Positions 25,709-34,846 of a stretch of DNA of 39,270 bases are shown piece after piece; the first letter of the stretch is position 1; each line of letters opens with the position of its first letter. The position numbers were made by a program, and so were the translations under genes. Location: positions 1-39,270 of the forward strand of contig JADFNE010000040.1 in assembly GCA_022563535.1 (NCBI GenBank). Reading direction: 5' to 3'. The stretch comes from Myxococcales bacterium (GTDB lineage Bacteria > Myxococcota_A > UBA9160 > UBA4427). The notes beneath the pieces are model-generated. The model did not search any database and was not told the DNA's origin. It saw only the letters and a list, made by a program, of their open reading frames with translations.

Positions 25709-27846
25709 TGGAAGCCAGCGACAGCCCGCCAGCGGAGCCCGCGGTCGGCCTCGACCAGTCTGCCCGCCCGTGGCGACTGGTGTTCGGCGCGAGTCTCATC
25801 GCGGGAGTCGTGCAGATCGCGTTGATTCGCGAACTTTCGGCCTACCACGCGCTTTCTTCGGTGGACTTGTCGATCCGCCTGGTCATTGCGGTCGTGATCG
25901 CCGCGTATGGAATCGGCGCGGTGCTGTCCCCGCTGATCGGGCGCTTTGGTGAAGCGAGAACCCTGGCCGCGTTGGGTAGTGGGCTGGCGCTCTACCTGAT
26001 CGCGCTGCTCGTCGCGGGCCTCTGGTGGCTCGAGTCCCAGTTGTCGGCGAGTGCAGTAGATGCCGTGCAACTTCTCACCCTGGGCGCGCTGGTTGCGCCC
26101 CCCTTCGTGGCGTGCGGCATGGTGGTCGCGCACCTCGTAACGAATCTCCAGCGACACTCTCCCGATCGGATCGGCGCGTTCGTGGGACTCTCGCTCGTCG
26201 GAACGATGGCGGGGGTCATCCTCTCCTACCACTACGCCCAGTGGGTCGGCATCAATTCGCTGATGGTGCTGGCCGCACTGTGCGCACTGCCGGTGTTGAT
26301 GGATCGCCTGAAGACCGCTGCTTTGGTGGCGGTCATCGTTACGGCGCTCCCGCTGGAAGGCTGGCTCGAAGCGCAGCGCGAATCGCGCCCCGATTTCTTT
26401 GGTCCCGTCAGCACCGAAACCACCGAATTGGTCTTCAGCGGTTGGTCACCGCATCAGAAGGTGGACCTGTACACCTTCGAAGAAGAGATTCTGCTGGGTT
26501 GTTATAACGGTTTCTGGCAGTGGTGGGTGGCGGCGCGCACCGACCATCCCAACGCGTTTCCCGGGTACTCGCTGCTCTACAACAGCGACTGGATCGAAAA
26601 TCGCGATGTACTCGTCATTGGCTCCGGGGCCGGAATGGGTCTGCTTCACCTGGAAGACAGCCACCCGCGTTCGATCACCGCGGTCGAGTTGGATCCCCTC
26701 GTCATCGAGCTTTCGCGTGGGCCGTTCGCGTCTTTCAACGATCGGATCTACGACCGCGTTGATATCTACGCGATGGACGGTCGCTCGTTTCTCGAGGCGA
26801 CCGATAAAAAATTCGACGTGATCATCTACGAGGCTTCATTTCTCACGGCCACGCATCCCAAGGTCGCCGTCAGTGCCGAAAACTATCTCTATACGAGGGA
26901 AGGCATTGAAGCGGCGTTGCAGCGCCTGCGTCCGGGTGGACTGGGCATCGTGACCTATGCGGGCTCGAATCTCGCGTTTGCGCGCGTGATCGAAGGGATC
27001 AAGCAGCAGGGTGCCACGGTGGCGACGCTGCGAGTGGTGGCAGATGAAACGCTGTGGCCGATCATGCCCGCGTTGATTTTCGGGCGAGACGCTGAGCAGG
27101 TAGACCGCGTTCTCGAAAAAATCTTCGCGAGCGAGACGAGCGCTCGGGTCGGACCCTATATGACGAAGGCAACCGGCGCCGAGTCGATCACCGATGCGCG
27201 CCCGTTTCTCTACGCAGGCCGGCCCGGAGAACTCCAGCCACTCGCGTGGATGACCGCAGGCTGTCTCGCCGCGCTGTGCTTCGGACTGCGCAAACCTCGG
27301 CAGCGCGCCGTTCGCTCTTATTTCTTTTTGATCGGTGCCGCGTTCATGCTGGTGCAGTACGCCCTGGTCTCGGCATTCCGATCTTTCTTGGGCGATCCGG
27401 TCACCACCGCATATGCGATCATATTGTTCCTGCTGGGCGGAATGGCGTTCGGGTCGGCGAGACTTCCGGTGTTTCTCGCATGGTCGCGCCAACGACAATG
27501 CATTTGCGCAGGGGCGGCGCTGCTGATCTCCACCGCCACGACCTGGTGGCTTCCGCTCGACCTGGCTTTCTTGCCGATCGGGTTCCGATCACTCCTTGCA
27601 GCAATCGCGGTGGTTCCCGTCGCTGTACTACTCGGCATCTTCTTCCCCCTGGGGTTGCGCGGGCAGACGCATGAAGCCGTCGCAACTGCCTACCTGTACG
27701 ACGCTTTGGGCACGATTGCGGGGTTCATGCTGTTCTACCTAGTCGCGCTACAAGCAGGCATCGCCGCCCCGTTCGGCCTTGGCGCCGTCGCATACGCAGC
27801 CGCCTGGTGGGTACTTCCCGCTGGAAAGAGAAATTACTTGACCTGA
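25708..27846 (+). CDS. Membrane protein with embedded spermidine-synthase-like domain (copy 2)
   Basis: A 712-residue protein with about six helices (22-215), a spermidine-synthase-like Rossmann domain (about 240-490) and a second block of about six helices (510-710). It keeps a SAM/nucleotide loop, GSGAGMG (305-311), acidic residues Glu327 and Asp329 (VELDPL), and Asp357 (AMDGRS). At the position of the catalytic Asp there is Glu375 (IIYEASFLTATHP), and the following DxxDP-like loop is absent, so normal aminopropyl transfer is doubtful. The ATG lies within the stop of copy 1. The double membrane block differs from copy 1 and suggests a flippase- or transport-like role or a different SAM-linked chemistry. 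Confidence 0.85.
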   Translation: MEASDSPPAEPAVGLDQSARPWRLVFGASLIAGVVQIALIRELSAYHALSSVDLSIRLVIAVVIAAYGIGAVLSPLIGRFGEARTLAALGSGLALYLIALLVAGLWWLESQLSASAVDAVQLLTLGALVAPPFVACGMVVAHLVTNLQRHSPDRIGAFVGLSLVGTMAGVILSYHYAQWVGINSLMVLAALCALPVLMDRLKTAALVAVIVTALPLEGWLEAQRESRPDFFGPVSTETTELVFSGWSPHQKVDLYTFEEEILLGCYNGFWQWWVAARTDHPNAFPGYSLLYNSDWIENRDVLVIGSGAGMGLLHLEDSHPRSITAVELDPLVIELSRGPFASFNDRIYDRVDIYAMDGRSFLEATDKKFDVIIYEASFLTATHPKVAVSAENYLYTREGIEAALQRLRPGGLGIVTYAGSNLAFARVIEGIKQQGATVATLRVVADETLWPIMPALIFGRDAEQVDRVLEKIFASETSARVGPYMTKATGAESITDARPFLYAGRPGELQPLAWMTAGCLAALCFGLRKPRQRAVRSYFFLIGAAFMLVQYALVSAFRSFLGDPVTTAYAIILFLLGGMAFGSARLPVFLAWSRQRQCICAGAALLISTATTWWLPLDLAFLPIGFRSLLAAIAVVPVAVLLGIFFPLGLRGQTHEAVATAYLYDALGTIAGFMLFYLVALQAGIAAPFGLGAVAYAAAWWVLPAGKRNYLT

Positions 27847-27906
27847 TTGGGTGGTTTGTTAAAAATGAGCCAGCTTTTTAATGTAATCACGACAGGAGAT
27901 TAAGGA

Positions 27907-28692
27907 ATGACATCTCGAAAATGGTTTTGTTTCGTTTCGGTATTAGTGGCCAGCGTACTGCTGCTCACTCAATCTGCCGCAGCGATGGGTGGTAGAGGCG
28001 GCGGAGCCGCCGTAGTGATCAGCTCTTTGCAGTTCGCTGATCTGCCATCGGGCGCGACGAGCATCGAAATTCTCGGAGGGGGGTTCCTCAACGGAACGGC
28101 CCCGGTGGTCACGTTGAGTGACGGGACCAATCTCGCTGTGGCGTCAGTGTCTACCACGGCGCTCACGGTGATCGTTCCCGTGGGCCAAGCGGATGGTGAC
28201 TACGTGCTGTCGATCTCAACGGGAACTTTCTCCAAGAACAACGCCAGCACCGACATCCACCTGGGTGGCACAATCTCCATCGTCTGCATTGATTGGTATC
28301 TGACCACCGGCCCCGACCACCACATTCACGCAGAAGGCTTCCTCCAAGATGAGAACGGCGACCCCGTGATCGGTGCGGCGGTGCATTGGGAGGCCTTCGT
28401 GGATAACGGCGTGGACCCCGAAGCAATGTGGTACGACTACAACACCACTACGTTCAAGTACGCGGGTTACAACCACGGCGAGAGCTGCCCCCTCTCGGTC
28501 GCAAAGGCTTCCGGCGCCACGGGCCAGAACTGCTGCATCGGCAACGCGTTCGACCCACCGGACGATTCGAGGAGTTGTGAATCCGGACATTACAGAGCGG
28601 ATGTGCTTTCCGTCACGCCGCCGGCAAACTCCAATCGGAAGTGGGACGGCATTACGCCGCCCAACGGTGCCGATTTCGTGCAGCCGTACTAG
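27907..28692 (+). CDS. Secreted protein with an IPT/TIG-like domain, function unknown
   Basis: A 261-residue exported protein. A clear signal peptide ends SAAA at about residue 26, followed by a glycine-rich MGGRGGG linker. Residues 37-105 look like an IPT/TIG immunoglobulin-type fold (VVISSLQFADLPSGATSIEI, GGGFLNGTAPVVTLSDG, LTVIVPVGQADGDYVLSIS). The C-terminal half (about 115-261), containing DENGDPVIGAAVHWEAF, resembles a second Ig-like strand pattern and has several cysteines (CPLS, NCCIGN, SCESG) that may form disulfides. Two ribosome-like sites (AGGAG and AAGGA) precede the ATG. It follows the spermidine-synthase-like pair by 60 AT-rich bases and ends in tandem hairpins. No enzymatic motif is seen; adhesion or surface display is a guess. 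Confidence 0.75.
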   Translation: MTSRKWFCFVSVLVASVLLLTQSAAAMGGRGGGAAVVISSLQFADLPSGATSIEILGGGFLNGTAPVVTLSDGTNLAVASVSTTALTVIVPVGQADGDYVLSISTGTFSKNNASTDIHLGGTISIVCIDWYLTTGPDHHIHAEGFLQDENGDPVIGAAVHWEAFVDNGVDPEAMWYDYNTTTFKYAGYNHGESCPLSVAKASGATGQNCCIGNAFDPPDDSRSCESGHYRADVLSVTPPANSNRKWDGITPPNGADFVQPY

Positions 28693-28712
28693 CGTCAACA
28701 GGAACTAGTATT

Positions 28713-28738
28713 CGAGACCGCATCTCAGATGCGTCTCG
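28713..28738. repeat. Hairpin upstream of the main terminator
   Basis: CGAGAC (28713-28718), a bulged C, GCATC (28720-28724), loop TCA, then GATGC and GTCTCG to 28738: an 11-bp stem with one bulge. It is not followed by a T run. Confidence 0.55.
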
Positions 28739-28749
28739 GAAAACGAGAT

Positions 28750-28795
28750 GAGGCCGGTGGAGACAACGATGTCTCCATCGGCCTCTTCCTTTATT
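28750..28795 (+). terminator. Strong intrinsic terminator after the IPT/TIG protein
   Basis: A 16-bp stem (28750-28765 with 28770-28785) containing a single G-U wobble, closed by the loop ACGA and followed by the T-rich tract TTCCTTTATT. It separates the secreted protein gene from yaaA. Confidence 0.85.
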
Positions 28796-28827
28796 GCAGT
28801 CTGCAGGCGGCCTGATAGCTTACCCCC

Positions 28828-29607
28828 ATGCTCGCAATCCTATCTCCCGCCAAGCGGCTCGATCTAGAGCCGACCTCTCGCAAACTCAGCCACAGCATGC
28901 CGGCATTGTTGGAGGATGCGAAGCAGCTGGTCAAAGTCAGCAGCAAGCTCAAGAGCAAAGACCTGATGGCCCTGATGGGAATCAGCCAGAATCTTGCCGA
29001 CTTGAACGTGCAACGCTTCAAGGACTTCATGACTCCCTTCAGCCCTCAGAACGCAAAACAGGCCATCCTGGCCTTCAAGGGCGATGCCTATCTGGGCTTC
29101 GACGCAGATACCCTCGATGCGCGCGGTTTGCGCTTCGCTCAGGATCACCTGCGGATTCTCTCGGGACTCTACGGCGTGCTGCGTCCGTTGGATCTGATTC
29201 AGCCCTATCGCCTGGAAATGGGCATCCGCTTGCCGATCAACGGGAGCGCCGGCCTCTACGAGTTCTGGGGAGATCGGATCACCGATGCCCTCAACGAGGC
29301 GATCAAGCCCATGCGCGACCCCGTCGTGGTCAATCTTGCGAGCAACGAATATTTCGCATCCGTACAGCGGGATCGACTCGACGCACGTCTCGTCACCTGC
29401 GCGTTCAAAGAAGTCAAAGATGGCAAGGCGAAGGTCCTGTCCTTCTTTGCCAAGCGAGCACGCGGCATGATGGCGCGCTTCATCTGTGAAGAGCGCATCA
29501 CCAAGGTCGATGATCTGCAGGGCTTTACGAGCGGCGGCTATCGCTACAGCGCCAAAGCGTCCAGTGATGACACGCTTGTCTTCCAGCGGAAGAGTACGAC
29601 GGCTTGA
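28828..29607 (+). CDS. yaaA: YaaA family peroxide-stress protein
   Basis: A 259-residue cytosolic protein matching the YaaA (DUF328) family along its length. The N-terminus MLAILSPAKRLDLEP, the segment LMGISQNLADLNVQRF, AFKGDAYLGFDADTL, LRILSGLYGVLRPLDLIQPYRLEMG and VVNLASNEYF are family hallmarks. In E. coli YaaA is induced by OxyR, binds DNA and lowers free iron-driven damage during hydrogen peroxide stress. The gene stands alone between a strong upstream terminator and a 366-base gap. No OxyR site could be recognised by eye. Confidence 0.96.
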   Translation: MLAILSPAKRLDLEPTSRKLSHSMPALLEDAKQLVKVSSKLKSKDLMALMGISQNLADLNVQRFKDFMTPFSPQNAKQAILAFKGDAYLGFDADTLDARGLRFAQDHLRILSGLYGVLRPLDLIQPYRLEMGIRLPINGSAGLYEFWGDRITDALNEAIKPMRDPVVVNLASNEYFASVQRDRLDARLVTCAFKEVKDGKAKVLSFFAKRARGMMARFICEERITKVDDLQGFTSGGYRYSAKASSDDTLVFQRKSTTA

Positions 29608-29973
29608 TCTCGCAGCGATTCCGAGTCCTTTGGCGATGATTCGACTGATCGGGATTTTCTTTCCGGGAGGCGGCGCTGCACCTGCCGCATCAGAGAACGC
29701 TAGCCGTATGTCCGAACCGCTACAAAAAACAAAATTCTGGTGCTGATCGCCAAGACCGCGCGGCTACGTTCTCCGCATTCCCCCACAGTTCCCCGCAAGT
29801 ACGAGCTGCCTTCCCATGTCAGCGGATTTTTGTCTGCGCGAACAGAATTCTGTGTTCACCGCATCGTGTTGCTTTCAGATACCGGGTACACAGGGCGCGT
29901 TCTCAGTCCACAATTTGCTCCTCCGTCTATTTCTACACACCGATACGTGGAGTAAAATCGCCAAGGGTCCAAC
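29608..29973. other. Gene-free stretch between yaaA and the receiver gene
   Basis: 366 bases without a convincing open frame. It holds a perfect 12-bp palindrome, ACAGAATTCTGT (29842-29853), and a related imperfect site, ACAAAATTCTGG (29729-29740). A TAAAAT hexamer lies about 15 bases before the receiver start. No RNA gene was recognised. Confidence 0.5.
29842..29853. promoter_or_regulatory. 12-bp palindrome, candidate operator
   Basis: ACAGAATTCTGT is perfectly self-complementary and lies about 120 bases upstream of the receiver/kinase operon. An imperfect relative lies at 29729. No known regulator is assigned. Confidence 0.35.
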
Positions 29974-30342
29974 ATGCGCATTCTTCTGGTCGACGACGAA
30001 CCTCTCGTTCTAAAATCCTATGCACGCTACCTCAACGTGTTTCTAGACCAGACCGTGGTCACCGCCGAAGACGGTACGAGCGCGCTGGCCCATCTCGAGA
30101 GTGGTGAACACTTCGACATGATCTTCTGCGACGTGACCATGCAACCCATGAACGGCATCGACCTGCACAAAGCGATTTGCGGACTCTATCCCGATATGGC
30201 GGACCAATTCGTGTTTCTCACGGGCGGAATCATCGATTCGACGACTGAAGCCTACATCCGCGATTCTGGGGCGTATGTTCTCGACAAGCCGGCCGACAAA
30301 TCCGATTTCGAGAAAGCGCTCGCGGCGGTACGCATTGGCTGA
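29974..30342 (+). CDS. Stand-alone response-regulator receiver protein
   Basis: A 122-residue single REC domain without output domain. It has the acidic pair Asp7-Asp8 (LLVDDEP), the phospho-acceptor Asp53 (IFCDVTMQPMNG), Thr83 (FLTGG) and Lys105 (LDKPADK), so it should be phosphorylated normally. It lies seven bases upstream of the hybrid kinase, so the two are almost certainly co-transcribed. It could be a diffusible phosphorelay carrier or act by protein contact, as CheY/DivK-type proteins do. Confidence 0.93.
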   Translation: MRILLVDDEPLVLKSYARYLNVFLDQTVVTAEDGTSALAHLESGEHFDMIFCDVTMQPMNGIDLHKAICGLYPDMADQFVFLTGGIIDSTTEAYIRDSGAYVLDKPADKSDFEKALAAVRIG

Positions 30343-30349
30343 CCTCTCC

Positions 30350-32596
30350 ATGCAGGCGGCTCCGGCGACGCCCGACACCATTCGGCAGGCGCTCCGGCGA
30401 CGTGCGCCGATTCTGCTTGTGCTGTTGGCCACGCTGCTTGCGTCGTTCTACCTCATATGGCTCGCCAACAACTCCGAGGGGTCGAGATGGTTCTCTTCCA
30501 TTCCGTTCATCTGCGTACCCTTCGCGGCATCGATCAAGATGTTTCTAACAGCGAGACGCTGCTCGGGCGACGCGAAAAGAGCCTGGTTCTGCTTTAGCCT
30601 GGCGTGCTTGTTCTTCACCTGTGCCGAGGCGCACTGGATGTTCTATGAGGTCGTATACAACGACCCAACGCCCAGTCCATCCCTCGGCGACATCGGCTAC
30701 TACAGCTTTCCAATTCTCTTCGTATTGGGGATCTGGCACTACAACATTCGCGCACAGCCGGTCGGGGTCCCTCTCTCCCAGATCGGAAATCTCGGCATCA
30801 TCGTTTCCGCCCTGATGCTCGCGTATCTTTTTCAGTACTACGAACTCGTCAAAGTGGCGCCGGACCTCCCCGAGGTGCTGACGGCCATCGCCTACGGGAT
30901 CTTCGACATTTCATCGTTCCTGTTTGCGCTCGTCGTACTCTCGCTTCATGTCTGGGGAAAAAAGAGAAACTCGTTGGTGCTGATCGTGTGCGCTCTCGCG
31001 ATGCTGGCGACGACGGACTTCTTCTACGCCTTCGCTCTCTTGCACCAGAATTATGTCAGCACCGGATGGATTGGCGTGCTCTATCCTCTCGTGTTCGTCA
31101 CTTTATTCATGGCAGCCTACGAGCAAGACCAGCTGCCCGATGTCGGAGAGGAATTGAGCCACGATCCCGCCTTCACAGATCCATCGGCACAATGGGAGAC
31201 ACTGGTCGCCCCCCTGGCAGTGACCATCGTCGTCGCTACGGCTTTCACCTACCGCGAAGTTTTGACTACCGACGTCGTGGCCTACGCACTCGTTCCGATT
31301 ACGCTTTTCGTGATCTCGCTCGCGCTCAGAAACTGGTGGGGTCACAAGGCGGAAACGCAGCTGCGGAGCGAGGCCATCGCCAGCAAATTCCAACTCCAGG
31401 TGGCGAACCAGGGACTCTGGGACGAGATGCAGAACCGTTCACGGATTGAGGACGAGTTGCGCCACTCCCAGAAGATGGAAGCCGTGGGGCAGCTCACAGG
31501 CGGCGTGGCACATGATTTCAACAACCTGCTGGCGGTGATAATCACCAACCTCGAAATTGCCGAACAATTTCCGAAAACCCAGCCGGCGCTGCAGGAGTGC
31601 CTGCACGACGCGTCCGCTGCGGCGCTTCGCGCCGCTTCACTGACGAAACAACTCCTCAGTTTGTCACGCAAGCAGGCCCTCAATGCCGAGTCTATCTCGA
31701 CGAGCCAGCTACTCAACGAGATGAGAGCGTTGCTCGAAAGAACGCTGGACGAGCGCATCCAGATAAAAATCGAGACCAGCAAAGACCTCCGAAATTGCAT
31801 CGCAGATCGTTCGCAGTTCGAAAATGCGATCCTGAATCTCGCCATCAATTCGCGTGACGCGATGCCCGCTGGCGGTGAACTCGCAATCCGCGCCTCCAAT
31901 ATCGTGCTCGACGAGACTCACGCCGCCGAGCATCCCGAATCGAAGCCCGGGTCCTATGTCAAAATCTCGGTAACCGACACCGGGAGCGGCATTGACTCCG
32001 ACGTTCTCTCACGCGTGTTCGAACCCTTCTTCACGACAAAGGACATCGGGGCGGGTACGGGCCTCGGCCTCAGCATGGTCTACGGTTTTGCCAAGCAATC
32101 GGGAGGCCACCTCACGATCGAGAGCGAAGTCGGCCGCGGCACTGAGATCTGCATCTATCTGCCCAGTGCGGAGCAGCAGCCGCAAGCTCCGCAGACCAAG
32201 AACGACGCGGACATACCAGAGGGTCGCGGCGAAACGATATTCGTCGTCGAAGACGAAGCGGCCGTTCGCAAGCTCGTCGTCAAACTCGCGAAAGAACTCG
32301 GATATGACGTGGTGGCGGCCGCTTCCGATGGCACCGAGGCGCTCGCGCTCGCAAGCGAGATCGAGTCCATCGACTTGCTCCTGTCGGACGTAATCCTTCC
32401 AGGCGACTACTCCGGCGCCGAGGTGGCGGCCGAACTTCGCCGCAAGAGGCCGGGCATCCGCGTCCTGCTCATGTCCGGGTATGCGCCCGAATCAGTCCTG
32501 GTAGATGCCCAGCTGGAACCCGATATCAAACTTCTCCACAAGCCCTTTCGCGCCGCCGATCTCGCACGTGCGATTCGCGGCGCCCTGGACGCATAG
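30350..32596 (+). CDS. Membrane hybrid sensor histidine kinase with C-terminal receiver
   Basis: A 748-residue hybrid kinase. The N-terminus has about nine helices (roughly 20-325), with a SPSLGDIGYY segment like the 7TM sensor regions of some GGDEF and kinase proteins. The dimerisation/phosphoacceptor domain has His388 in GGVAHDFNNLLAV, then the ATPase domain with NAILNLAINSRDAMP (N box), DTGSGI (G1) and GTGLGLSM (G2). The C-terminal REC domain starts FVVEDEAA, with phospho-Asp680 (LLLSDVILPG) and a lysine in LLHKPF. The start is placed at the ATG 30350, just after the receiver gene; the frame is open from 30275, but that would overlap the receiver by 68 bases. There is no clear ribosome site, which fits coupling. 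Ligand unknown. Confidence 0.92.
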   Translation: MQAAPATPDTIRQALRRRAPILLVLLATLLASFYLIWLANNSEGSRWFSSIPFICVPFAASIKMFLTARRCSGDAKRAWFCFSLACLFFTCAEAHWMFYEVVYNDPTPSPSLGDIGYYSFPILFVLGIWHYNIRAQPVGVPLSQIGNLGIIVSALMLAYLFQYYELVKVAPDLPEVLTAIAYGIFDISSFLFALVVLSLHVWGKKRNSLVLIVCALAMLATTDFFYAFALLHQNYVSTGWIGVLYPLVFVTLFMAAYEQDQLPDVGEELSHDPAFTDPSAQWETLVAPLAVTIVVATAFTYREVLTTDVVAYALVPITLFVISLALRNWWGHKAETQLRSEAIASKFQLQVANQGLWDEMQNRSRIEDELRHSQKMEAVGQLTGGVAHDFNNLLAVIITNLEIAEQFPKTQPALQECLHDASAAALRAASLTKQLLSLSRKQALNAESISTSQLLNEMRALLERTLDERIQIKIETSKDLRNCIADRSQFENAILNLAINSRDAMPAGGELAIRASNIVLDETHAAEHPESKPGSYVKISVTDTGSGIDSDVLSRVFEPFFTTKDIGAGTGLGLSMVYGFAKQSGGHLTIESEVGRGTEICIYLPSAEQQPQAPQTKNDADIPEGRGETIFVVEDEAAVRKLVVKLAKELGYDVVAAASDGTEALALASEIESIDLLLSDVILPGDYSGAEVAAELRRKRPGIRVLLMSGYAPESVLVDAQLEPDIKLLHKPFRAADLARAIRGALDA

Positions 32597-32666
32597 CAAG
32601 CCACTGCCCCCCTGACTAAAGTCCGCATCGATCGATTCCGAATTGACTCGGTTGGGGAGGGGGGAA

Positions 32667-34732
32667 GTGTCGACCGAAAGCGCGAAAAGCAGCGATTCGC
32701 AGCGGCCAATTGTCGACGCGCAATCCTCTGACCCGCTGCGCGAAGTACTCCTCTGCGGCGCTGTCTTTGCGACCAGCCTGTGCGTCTATCTGCTCACGCT
32801 CTCCCCGACTGTCGCGCTCGGCGATAGCCCCGAGCTCGCCGTCGCCGCCCATCGCCTGGGCATCGCGCACCCCACCGGCTACCCGCTCTATACCCTCCTC
32901 GGTCATCTATGGCTCAATCTGCTGCCGGTCGGGGACGTGGCCTGGCGCATGAACCTCTTCTCCGCGCTCACGGGTGCGGCCGGAATGGCTGTCTTCGCAT
33001 CGTTCCTGCTGCGCTTCACACAGAGCGCGTTGGGGGCCTGGGCGGGGGCCATCTCGTTTGCGTTCACGCCCCTCTTCTGGGCACAGTGCACCCTGACCGA
33101 AGTCTATTCTCTTCACGTCTTCCTGCTCGCGGTCGTGATGTGGATGTGGGGGCAGTGGGAGGAAACACGAGAACGCCGCTGGCTGAATGGCCTGGCGCTC
33201 AGCATTGGATTTGCAGCGACCCACCACGGCATGACGATCCTGCTCGTACCCTTCCTGGTGGTTTGTCTTGCTCACTCGCGCCCGCGAGTGGTGGGGGGCC
33301 GCATCGGTCGCCCAGCTCATATTGCTGGGCCTCCTGCCCCTTACCCTCTATCTCTACCTCCCCATCGTGGCCGCCGGCGATCCCGTCCTCGCCTACGGGG
33401 TGACCCCCGACTGGAGTTCATTCTGGGGGCATGTCACAGGCTCGCGCTTTCACGCATTGGTCCACCTGCCGGGGACCGCCGAACAGACCCTCCTCAACAC
33501 GCTCGCGCGCTGGCTACGCGGCATGTACGGGATCTACTCAGTCTTTCTGGTCGTCGCGCTGGCGGAGATCGGCTTTCAGCTCGGACGGCGGCGTCGACTC
33601 GCCGCCATCGCGCTCGCGTACGTACCAGCGGTGATCTTCGGGATGTCGTACTGGGTGGTGGATCGCGCGATCTTCTACATCCCCTCGATCTTCATCTTCT
33701 CGATCTGGATCGCAGAGGGCGTCGCGGGAGGAAGCAGGCTCAGTGCTCGCTACTCGCAGCTATCAGGTACCGCGTTCGGCGTTGTCGCCGCATTGGCGCC
33801 CGGATTGCTGCTCCACAACTTCGATGCTCTCGACCAGAGCGACTTCTACGCTGTCCACGACGAGACGATGGCAGCCTTCGGGGCCGCTTCCGAGGACGCC
33901 ATCTTGCTCATGGCCCTCGGCTTCATGGAGGATGACGCGGTCCTCTATGCCTCACTCGTCGAAGACGTGCGACCGGACGTCGAGGTAATCGACTATGCCC
34001 TCAACCAATACGGCCAATACGAACCCGAATTGGATCGGCTGCGCACAGCACACATCTCCATCGAGGAAGTCTTTCGGAGATCCGTCGCCGTGCAGCTGCG
34101 CGACGTTGACCCCGAACGAGAGATCTTCCTGCTCCCGGGTCGCAAGGATTACGATTGGAAGTCGATCGGCTTCACCCGTGTAACACTCGGCGTGATCGAT
34201 CAATTGGCCAGACGCACCCCCGACCTTTGCAGCACCGCCATCCCGACCTTTGCAGCGAACCTCGAGATCGACAAGGGGCCGACGTTTCGCGGCTTGTCGG
34301 TCGCAGTCCCCACGATCCTACAAGGTGACGTTCTCGAGCTGCAGCTGTATTGGGAACTCGGGGAGCGCTGCCGTGGAGCCATCCATCTATATCGTGCTGG
34401 GGGATCGCCGCGGAGGCTCTCCACTCGACACCCAGGGTCGTCCACTCGTGCACAATCGCCATCTCCTGGGACAGGGCGTCCCACTCGACGACTATGCGCC
34501 GGGGACCACGATCCGCGAGCGCATCCTGCTCGCCATCCCCTACGCGCTTCCCGCCGGCGACTGGGTAATCTGGTTGGGCGTCGAACGCGACGGCAAACTC
34601 CAGCGATTTGAAAATGGTCTGGAACTGATCGCCGCTGCATCCGTCCGCGTCGAAGCCCGGGAACGCGACCTATGGAGGCTACCCGTCGTCAGTCGACCCG
34701 CGGGCACGCTGGGGAACGACCAGAACCGGTAG
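32667..34732 (+). pseudogene. DUF2723 polytopic glycosyltransferase-like protein, interrupted by two frameshifts
   Basis: Three consecutive frames make one protein of about 687 residues. Frame one starts at the GTG 32667 (G-rich ribosome site) and holds the DUF2723 signature LSPTVALGDSPELAVAAHRL followed by GIAHPTGYPLYTLLGH. At about 33262-33270 it passes to the next frame (LTRAREWWGAASVAQLILL...), and near 34365-34378 to the third (VEPSIYIVLGDRRGG to DLWRLPVVSRPAG). Both changes equal one extra base. The joined product aligns end to end with the paralogue at 34847, which fixes the frame positions. DUF2723 proteins are multi-spanning GT-C-type enzymes. The pieces remain well conserved, so either the lesions are recent or they are sequencing errors. 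Without them the gene would be functional. Confidence 0.8.
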
Positions 34733-34846
34733 AGCAAACCGCAGGTGGCCTTGCCTGGCTCCGCTTCGTTGATTTTGGCAGTGTCTTGCGTCAGCGAAAC
34801 GTGCAGAGGTACAGCTGCCAACGAAGACTGCCGAAACAATCATGCC

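Noticed and set aside
27855-27885. TTAAAAA...TTTTTAA inverted repeat before the IPT/TIG gene
   Set aside because: An all-A/T 7-bp stem is too weak for a terminator and promoter spacing does not fit.
33292-33298. G6 homopolymer as the cause of the first frameshift in the DUF2723 gene
   Set aside because: Alignment with the paralogue places the frame change before it (about 33262-33270), since TRAREWW in the second frame already matches.
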